The notes under the pieces were generated by a model, which searched no databases, was not told where the DNA came from, and saw only the letters and a program-made list of their open reading frames with translations. The translations under genes were made by a program, and so were the position numbers. From the NCBI RefSeq assembly GCF_000166195.2, contig NZ_CM001403.1, positions 6,590,432-6,654,431 of the forward strand: a stretch of DNA of 64,000 bases. The letters run 5' to 3'. This document shows, piece by piece, positions 58,621 through 64,000 of the stretch. This DNA is from Mucilaginibacter paludis DSM 18603. Lineage in GTDB: Bacteria; Bacteroidota; Bacteroidia; Sphingobacteriales; Sphingobacteriaceae. Within the stretch, counting starts at the first letter, position 1. Each line of letters starts with the position of its first letter.

Positions 58621-58674
58621 GGGCACAATAAGTTTTAGCCAATGGTTAACTGGAATTATTGTGCCCGTTTTTTT
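58621..58674 (+). terminator. Intrinsic terminator after susD
   Basis: GGGCACAATAA and TTATTGTGCCC form a perfect 11-bp stem with a 24-base loop, followed by GTTTTTTTAATTTT. It ends the susCD transcript 17 bp after the stop codon; reading through it would reach the thioredoxin gene. Confidence 0.85.
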
Positions 58675-58694
58675 AATTTTATATAATACTGATT

Positions 58695-60269
58695 ATGAAA
58701 AAGTTGAGCGTTTCCCTAATGATGGTCTTAGTCTCTATTGTTGCTGTTGCACAAGGGCACTGGCGAGAAAAAATCGGTGACGAATGGTTTAATAAATATG
58801 GGATTCACAATTTAACGGTAGGCAATAAAATGCCTGATATCCCTTTTGGCAAAATTTTAAACAACACAACTGGTAAAACCCATTTTTCTGAACTAAAAGG
58901 TAAGGTTGTTATCTTAGATTTTTGGGGCACTGACTGCGCGACTTGCATAGCAAATATCCCGCGAATGGAAGAACTACAACGGCAATTTGGCGATAAAATT
59001 CAAATTTTTTTAATAAACACTAATGAGTCTGAGGAAGAAATCAATTCTGGAGGAGCCAGGTTTTTAAAAGCAAGGCATGCGAAAGATTTGAAGAGCGCAT
59101 CCACTTTACCCTCCATCGTGTTAGAAAAGACATTAAGCAGTCTGGATGAATACTATAATTCGAAATGGGCCAAACTTTGGACATTCCGTGGCATACCATT
59201 TCATGTAATCATTGACAAAAATGGTATCATTAGATCGTTGGGTGGGCATGAAGGTACTTACCCACAAAAGATACAGGATATTATAGATGATAAAGACGTT
59301 TATTCCATGAATGACATAAATATGTCTCCAAATTTCGGATTTGGTAAATCCCGTCGGCCGTATTATGAGTATCTTGGAAATATGACCGATATTCCAGTAG
59401 TCTATGGGGCTTTTTTTTCGGCATATAATAATAATCTGGGTAGATTTTCCTTGGTGAGCGCGAAAGACTCCATAACAAAAACGACAAGGAAATCCTACAT
59501 TAATTATCCACTACTAAACATTTTTGAACATAGTTCTTTGGGAGTTCAGGTTTTAGAACAAATCGAAAGAAAACATATTGTGTATAATTCTGGTGGGCTA
59601 GAACAATTTATAATCCTACCGATAGCGGCCGACACGGCCCGCATAACGAATAACTTCTCTCGCCTGGCCAATAGTTTTGTCCTGTCCGGATCGGACTTAC
59701 ATGCAGAGGTGACGAGTGATGATATTTTAAAAGCATCATGTTGTTATGAACAAATCTTACCGTTGAGCACATCCATAAAAGAACAAAAGGATTTAATGGT
59801 TAAAGACTTAAATGGTTACTTGTATTCCAAGTTGAAGTTGACCGCTGCTATTCAAACCACAACCTTGCCCTGTTATATCTTAACAAAGCGTGGCGAGGAT
59901 AAAGTATCTTCAAAAACACCGGAAGACAAGTCTAAAAATATTGAACCTGCTGAAGTTAAAGTTGGAAAAGATGTTTTTATTAAGTATTCCAATTACGGTT
60001 TGCGTTATCTATTTCACGATATCATAGGGGAGTATGAATCTGGTAAGAGGTTAAGTAAAATAATGTATCATAATAGAATGGCTGAAGCAAAACCGTTTTT
60101 AATTATTAATGAAACAGGGTGGCCAGACCTTAAGCCATTGAATATGATGATACCAAAGGATTTAACATCGATGGATGATTTAAGAAAATTGTTGAATCAA
60201 TATAATCTGGAATTACAAGTTCAGGATAGGTCCTTAGACTTTATCGCCTTCTCGCCCGCTAGCAATTAG
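58695..60269 (+). CDS. TlpA-like thioredoxin-domain protein
   Basis: The 524-residue protein has a signal peptide (MKKLSVSLMMVLVSIVAVAQ) and a thioredoxin-like domain of TlpA/ResA type (about residues 45-185): VVILDFWGTDCATCIANIP with the Cys-Ala-Thr-Cys active site, and the cis-Pro region FRGIPFHVIID. The C-terminal 330 residues are unassigned; similar long extensions occur in thioredoxin proteins next to Bacteroidota SusCD loci. It is probably a periplasmic disulfide reductase acting on proteins of this locus. The terminator upstream may separate it from susD. Confidence 0.85.
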   Translation: MKKLSVSLMMVLVSIVAVAQGHWREKIGDEWFNKYGIHNLTVGNKMPDIPFGKILNNTTGKTHFSELKGKVVILDFWGTDCATCIANIPRMEELQRQFGDKIQIFLINTNESEEEINSGGARFLKARHAKDLKSASTLPSIVLEKTLSSLDEYYNSKWAKLWTFRGIPFHVIIDKNGIIRSLGGHEGTYPQKIQDIIDDKDVYSMNDINMSPNFGFGKSRRPYYEYLGNMTDIPVVYGAFFSAYNNNLGRFSLVSAKDSITKTTRKSYINYPLLNIFEHSSLGVQVLEQIERKHIVYNSGGLEQFIILPIAADTARITNNFSRLANSFVLSGSDLHAEVTSDDILKASCCYEQILPLSTSIKEQKDLMVKDLNGYLYSKLKLTAAIQTTTLPCYILTKRGEDKVSSKTPEDKSKNIEPAEVKVGKDVFIKYSNYGLRYLFHDIIGEYESGKRLSKIMYHNRMAEAKPFLIINETGWPDLKPLNMMIPKDLTSMDDLRKLLNQYNLELQVQDRSLDFIAFSPASN

Positions 60270-60302
60270 CACAGTGCCATTTAACTTTCTTTAAATATTG
60301 AT

Positions 60303-62786
60303 ATGAGGATAAACTTGTTATTGCTGTCTTTTTTTATGGCTTTGAGCAGCTGTTTCATAGTGAAAGAAAAAGCACAAAAGAAAAACGTTCCTGTAACTTC
60401 CGATAGCCTGCGCAACCAAAACGGGAAGGTTTATATGGATTTACTAAAAAATGCACATACGCGTCATGGTCTCATTAATACGCATCAAATCGGAGAAAGT
60501 TATTACTTAGAGCTACCCGTTAATCTGCTTCAGAAAGATTTCCTGTTAGTTACCAGGATTGCGAAAGCGGCCTCAGGGGTTAGACCATTTCAGCAATTGC
60601 TCGGTTATAACGGAGATCAGCTGGTTACAGAAGTTGTCCGGTTTACAAAAGATGTTGAGGGGAAAATATTTTTAAGAAAAGTTAGCAATAATGAAGGTGC
60701 TACTGATAGTACTGCGAATAGCTTAAGAGAGGCTGTTAAACGCTCCAATTTACAACCCATTGTTGCCTCGTTTGACATCAAAACTTTCAATAAAGATTCG
60801 TCGTCGGTTGTGTTCGAAATAACTAAATTTATCTCTGATGATGAGCCTTTATTATCGGTGCAGCTCAGATCAAGGGATAGTTTTGGCTTGGAGAATTTTC
60901 AAAAAGATAAATCACAGGTTGAATCAGTTAGCGTATTTGAAAACAAGGTCGAGATTTTGACCTTAAAAACTTTTACGAGTTTAAAAGGGGGGGTTAAAAC
61001 CAATGAGTTTATAACGTCACTGATTCTTCTCCCTACCAATTCTATGTTGCCCAGGCTTTCAGATAACAGGGTTGGATATAGCAGCATTGCTTATTTAGAT
61101 TTCGATAGTCCGCAGTTTGCTGTAGGCAAAACGTTTATTCAAAGATTTCGGTTGGAGCCAACAGAAAATGATGAGCAGCGATATTTAAGAGGTGAACTGG
61201 TGGAGCCTAAAAAACCGATCATATTTTATATTGATCCTGCAACACCTGAAAAATGGGTAAAACCATTAATGGATGGTGTCAATGATTGGCAAAAGGCATT
61301 TGAACATGCTGGGTTTAAGCGAGCTATCTATGCGCTAAAAGCACCTATAAATGATTCATCATTTAATATCTATGACGGGCTTCATAACGCTATTATATTT
61401 AAGGCATCAACACTTCCTGCAACACGTGGACGGCGCGTTGTAGACCCTCGATCAGGGGAAATATTGGAATCGCACATTGATTGGTTTTATAATGTGTATA
61501 CTTCGATTCGGGATGAATTTTTCGTTGGCGCCGCTCTCCGTGATTCAAGCATACGGGGAATGAATTTATCAGACTCGCTAATTAACCGGATTATAAGGGG
61601 CGCTTGTTCACTGCAGGTCGGAACTTGCTTAGGTCTGCAAATGAATTTTGGAGCTTCTTCTTCGGTTAAAGTAGATAGTCTTCGAAGTCGATCTTACCTT
61701 GAAAAATATGGGTTTTCACCCTCCATTTTAGATCCTGTATGGACAAATTATGTCTTACAGCCCGAAGATAATATACCAACCAATCTACTGTTCCCTAAAA
61801 TTGGCATATATGATGAATGGGCGGTGGAATGGGGGTATCGTTGGTTTCCCAAATGGGAAAGCGATAGTAAAGAAAAAGAGTACTTTGACAAATGGATATC
61901 TCAGAAATTGAGTAAAGATGATAGATATCGGTTCGGCGAGCCATACGGATTCAATGTTACCGACCCTAGGAACCAAATGTTCGACCTAGGCAACGATCCC
62001 ATTAAGGCGAGTGAGTTGGGCATCAATAACTTAAAGAAGTTGCTCGCTCAGTTGAAAATTTGGACTGCTAATGGAAAAATTGATTATTGGTATCTGGGTG
62101 TGATTTATAACAAAATTATAGAAGTGTATGGAAGGTATATTAACCATGCATTATTCAATATTGAAGCAATTACGCAAACTCCGCAAACGAATAGCTCTCG
62201 TGAACCTGTAATCAACTTCGTTCCAAAATTAAGACAAAAAAGCGCGCTCCGCTTTATTTCCGAACAATTATTTGAAAATTCAAAGTGGATTACTGATACC
62301 GGCCTGTTAACAATTACAAATACTAAAGCTGATAGCGCGGTAACGGCGCTTAAATCGTCGGTAGTTGACTATATTTTAAATTACAAGCGATATGATGGGG
62401 CAATAGTGCATGGATTTTTAAATCAAAGAGACAAGTATTCTTATTGCGAATTGTTAAATGATTTGGATCGCTCCATTTGGGCTAAGCTGGAAACACCTCG
62501 AAGTATTGAAAACTCAGATCGGACCTTGCAAAAAATTTATGCTGATAAGCTGCTTTTGTTGATCGAATATAAACCGGAAAACGCTTTTTGGGCTTTTGCA
62601 GGCACCGCTAAAGAGGAGTATGCCGATATCAGCAGGTCTGACTTCTATCCGACCATACTCAGCAATGTGATTAGCTTGAGGGATAGGATTAAAATTGCTT
62701 TACCGAAATGCGAAGATCCCTTGACCAAAGCTCATCTATTATTCATTTATCAAAGATTGCAAAAGGTGTTAAAGCCAAAAGCATAA
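60303..62786 (+). CDS. DUF5117/DUF4953-type metalloprotease homolog with a destroyed zinc motif
   Basis: The 827-residue protein has a lipoprotein-like N-terminus (FFMALSSCFIVKEK) and the order of the family: LLVTRIAKAASGVRP, GELVEPKKPIIFYIDPATPE, KWVKPLMDGVNDWQKAFEHA, RVVDPRSGEILESHIDWFYN. Relatives carry the metzincin motif HExGHxxGxxH here. Residues 437-447 are instead LQVGTCLGLQM, so the three His and the catalytic Glu are all replaced, while the following NFGASSSVKVDSLRSRSY is kept. The protein is predicted to be inactive as a protease and perhaps binds peptides. A paralog follows 23 bp later. Confidence 0.85.
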   Translation: MRINLLLLSFFMALSSCFIVKEKAQKKNVPVTSDSLRNQNGKVYMDLLKNAHTRHGLINTHQIGESYYLELPVNLLQKDFLLVTRIAKAASGVRPFQQLLGYNGDQLVTEVVRFTKDVEGKIFLRKVSNNEGATDSTANSLREAVKRSNLQPIVASFDIKTFNKDSSSVVFEITKFISDDEPLLSVQLRSRDSFGLENFQKDKSQVESVSVFENKVEILTLKTFTSLKGGVKTNEFITSLILLPTNSMLPRLSDNRVGYSSIAYLDFDSPQFAVGKTFIQRFRLEPTENDEQRYLRGELVEPKKPIIFYIDPATPEKWVKPLMDGVNDWQKAFEHAGFKRAIYALKAPINDSSFNIYDGLHNAIIFKASTLPATRGRRVVDPRSGEILESHIDWFYNVYTSIRDEFFVGAALRDSSIRGMNLSDSLINRIIRGACSLQVGTCLGLQMNFGASSSVKVDSLRSRSYLEKYGFSPSILDPVWTNYVLQPEDNIPTNLLFPKIGIYDEWAVEWGYRWFPKWESDSKEKEYFDKWISQKLSKDDRYRFGEPYGFNVTDPRNQMFDLGNDPIKASELGINNLKKLLAQLKIWTANGKIDYWYLGVIYNKIIEVYGRYINHALFNIEAITQTPQTNSSREPVINFVPKLRQKSALRFISEQLFENSKWITDTGLLTITNTKADSAVTALKSSVVDYILNYKRYDGAIVHGFLNQRDKYSYCELLNDLDRSIWAKLETPRSIENSDRTLQKIYADKLLLLIEYKPENAFWAFAGTAKEEYADISRSDFYPTILSNVISLRDRIKIALPKCEDPLTKAHLLFIYQRLQKVLKPKA

Positions 62787-62809
62787 GTCCCTCATTTAGG
62801 TATATAATT

Positions 62810-64000
62810 ATGAAATGTTTTAAAAAATGTTGCGATATGGGTAGTTTAGATAAGCTACAATTTAAGATTTACAAGAATTTCTTTCTCATTGTTCTTTTTG
62901 TCTTCGTGTTATCGTGGTCGTCATGTTCTATTTTTCATCACGGCGACAAGAAAACTACCGGGTTGTCAATAGTCGCTACTGCAATTAACGATAGCACCAA
63001 GAGAGGTCTGCTGGGCCAAGCCAAAACGGGGTCAGTTAAACCTTATAAAGAAGTGATCACATCGAAAGCCAAGTCTGATTCCGGTTTAATTTTGGTACAT
63101 ATTATTGACAATCATTATTATTTTGAAATTTCAAAAGCAGTTTTAAACAAGGATATTCTAGTCACTACCAGGATTGCAAAGGGAGCAACCGGTATACGGC
63201 CCAGCAATCAATATGAAGGATATGCCGGGGATTTGATCGGAAGCCGGGTGATCCGTTTTGAGTTTGGCGGAAACGACAAAGTTTTTATAAGGGAAATTTC
63301 TTATAGCGAAAGGGCCAGCGACACCACGTTGAATGGTATGTATAAAAGCCTTGCCAATTCAAACTTGCAGCCAATTGTTGCGGCTTTTGATATTAAAGCC
63401 TACGCCAAAGATTCTGCTTCTGTTGTGATAGATGTCAACGAAATTTTAAATAGCGACAATCCACTGTTCTTTTTTTCTGCAGCAGATAAGACAAAGTTCA
63501 GTTTAGGAGGCTATCAGGCGGACAAATCATATTTGGAAGCCATTCAATCGATGCCGATCAATGTAGAAATTCAAACGGTAAAGACGTTTAAGGTGGAACA
63601 ATCGAACGCAACATTTGAAATAAACACTTCTTTGGTCTTGCTGCCGCTGGAACCTATGAAGCCACGAACAGCTGATCCGAGGGTTGGGTATTTTTCAGAA
63701 TCCTTTACGGATTTCGACAAAATAAATGACCAACAGCGGACAGAGATGATCACACGATTTAGACTTGAACCTAAAGAGCAAGATAAACAACGGTATTTAA
63801 ATGGTGAATTAGTCGAACCAAAAAAACCGATTATTTATTACATAGATCCCGCAACACCCAAAAAATGGGTGCCCTATTTGATAAAGGGAATTAACGACTG
63901 GCAGGTAGCGTTTGAGAAAGCGGGTTTTAAAAACGCCATCTACGCCCTTGAAGCACCGAAAAATGACCCTGACTTTAATTTATATGATGCACGGCATAAT
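62810..64000 (+). CDS. Second DUF5117-type metalloprotease paralog, cut by the window end
   Basis: ATG 62810 opens a frame that is uninterrupted for 397 codons to the window edge; ATG 62837 is an alternative start. A lipoprotein signal (VLFVFVLSWSSC) is followed by domains parallel to the previous gene: LVTTRIAKGATGIRPSNQY, SNLQPIVAAFDIKAYAKDSA, RYLNGELVEPKKPIIYYIDP and WVPYLIKGINDWQVAFEKAG. The region that would hold the zinc motif lies beyond the window, so it cannot be said whether this copy is the active one. It is co-directional and probably co-transcribed with the first. Confidence 0.85.
   Translation, partial: MKCFKKCCDMGSLDKLQFKIYKNFFLIVLFVFVLSWSSCSIFHHGDKKTTGLSIVATAINDSTKRGLLGQAKTGSVKPYKEVITSKAKSDSGLILVHIIDNHYYFEISKAVLNKDILVTTRIAKGATGIRPSNQYEGYAGDLIGSRVIRFEFGGNDKVFIREISYSERASDTTLNGMYKSLANSNLQPIVAAFDIKAYAKDSASVVIDVNEILNSDNPLFFFSAADKTKFSLGGYQADKSYLEAIQSMPINVEIQTVKTFKVEQSNATFEINTSLVLLPLEPMKPRTADPRVGYFSESFTDFDKINDQQRTEMITRFRLEPKEQDKQRYLNGELVEPKKPIIYYIDPATPKKWVPYLIKGINDWQVAFEKAGFKNAIYALEAPKNDPDFNLYDARHN

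Noticed and set aside
1..64000. tRNA or rRNA genes and CRISPR arrays
   Set aside because: Reading both strands by eye gave no cloverleaf with conserved TTC loop, no rRNA-like block and no regularly spaced repeats; a tRNA in an intergenic gap could still be missed without a computed search.

Overview
The window looks like chromosome of a Bacteroidota bacterium, most likely Sphingobacteriaceae (Mucilaginibacter/Pedobacter-like). The taxon is inferred from gene content: a SusC/SusD pair with an ECF sigma and FecR, Bacteroidetes-type conjugative transposon genes (TraE-TraM, RteC), a short histone H1-like protein, several LytTR/Crp-type regulators, and promoters of the TTTG/TAnnTTTG type. No rRNA, tRNA or CRISPR array was seen.

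Layout. 1-7.1 kb: the edge of an IS256-family element that cuts off the 3' end of a Crp/Fnr gene, a TetR-MFS efflux cluster with a small membrane protein (minus strand), then a LytS/LytTR two-component pair and a TolC-type outer membrane protein (plus strand). 7.1-15.3 kb: small accessory genes of an integrated mobile element (HNH-like protein, DUF932 protein, tiny acidic proteins, a PUR-RadC fusion, a HEPN-like protein, a TPR-DUF2971 protein, histone H1-like protein), with a 600-bp gene-poor stretch holding a strong hairpin. 15.4-26.4 kb: a compact minus-strand conjugation operon (traE-like, traF-like, traG ATPase, a lipoprotein, three tandem TraI-like paralogs, traJ, traK, traL, traM, then a DUF3945-type protein). 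26.5-29.5 kb: a membrane protein/DUF6236 pair and RteC.

29.6-45.3 kb is a cargo region rich in predicted conflict genes: Crp/Fnr regulator, a lipoprotein with a permuted papain-like domain plus a small membrane partner, an sce7726/beta-family pair, HigB with a HigA-ImmA/IrrE fusion, HNH and HExxH proteins, a minus-strand run of nucleases and a TIR-like protein broken by an IS110 element, a CoiA-like protein and a DUF4365-TPR protein. The most interesting locus is 38.0-42.3 kb. The TIR-like ORF and the nuclease ORF on either side of the IS110 element share an 11/12-bp direct repeat in the same reading frame, so they look like halves of one TIR-nuclease gene that sat in an operon with two further nucleases.

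45.4-51.6 kb: an Lrp/AsnC regulator divergent from an overlapping operon serC - DUF1015 - threonine dehydrogenase - sigma-70 factor - glycine C-acetyltransferase, which links serine, threonine and glycine metabolism and unusually carries an RpoD-like sigma gene inside it. 51.7-64.0 kb: ECF sigma, FecR anti-sigma, STN-bearing SusC, SusD, a TlpA-like thioredoxin protein and two DUF5117-type metalloprotease paralogs. The first of these has lost its whole zinc-binding motif; the second runs off the window.
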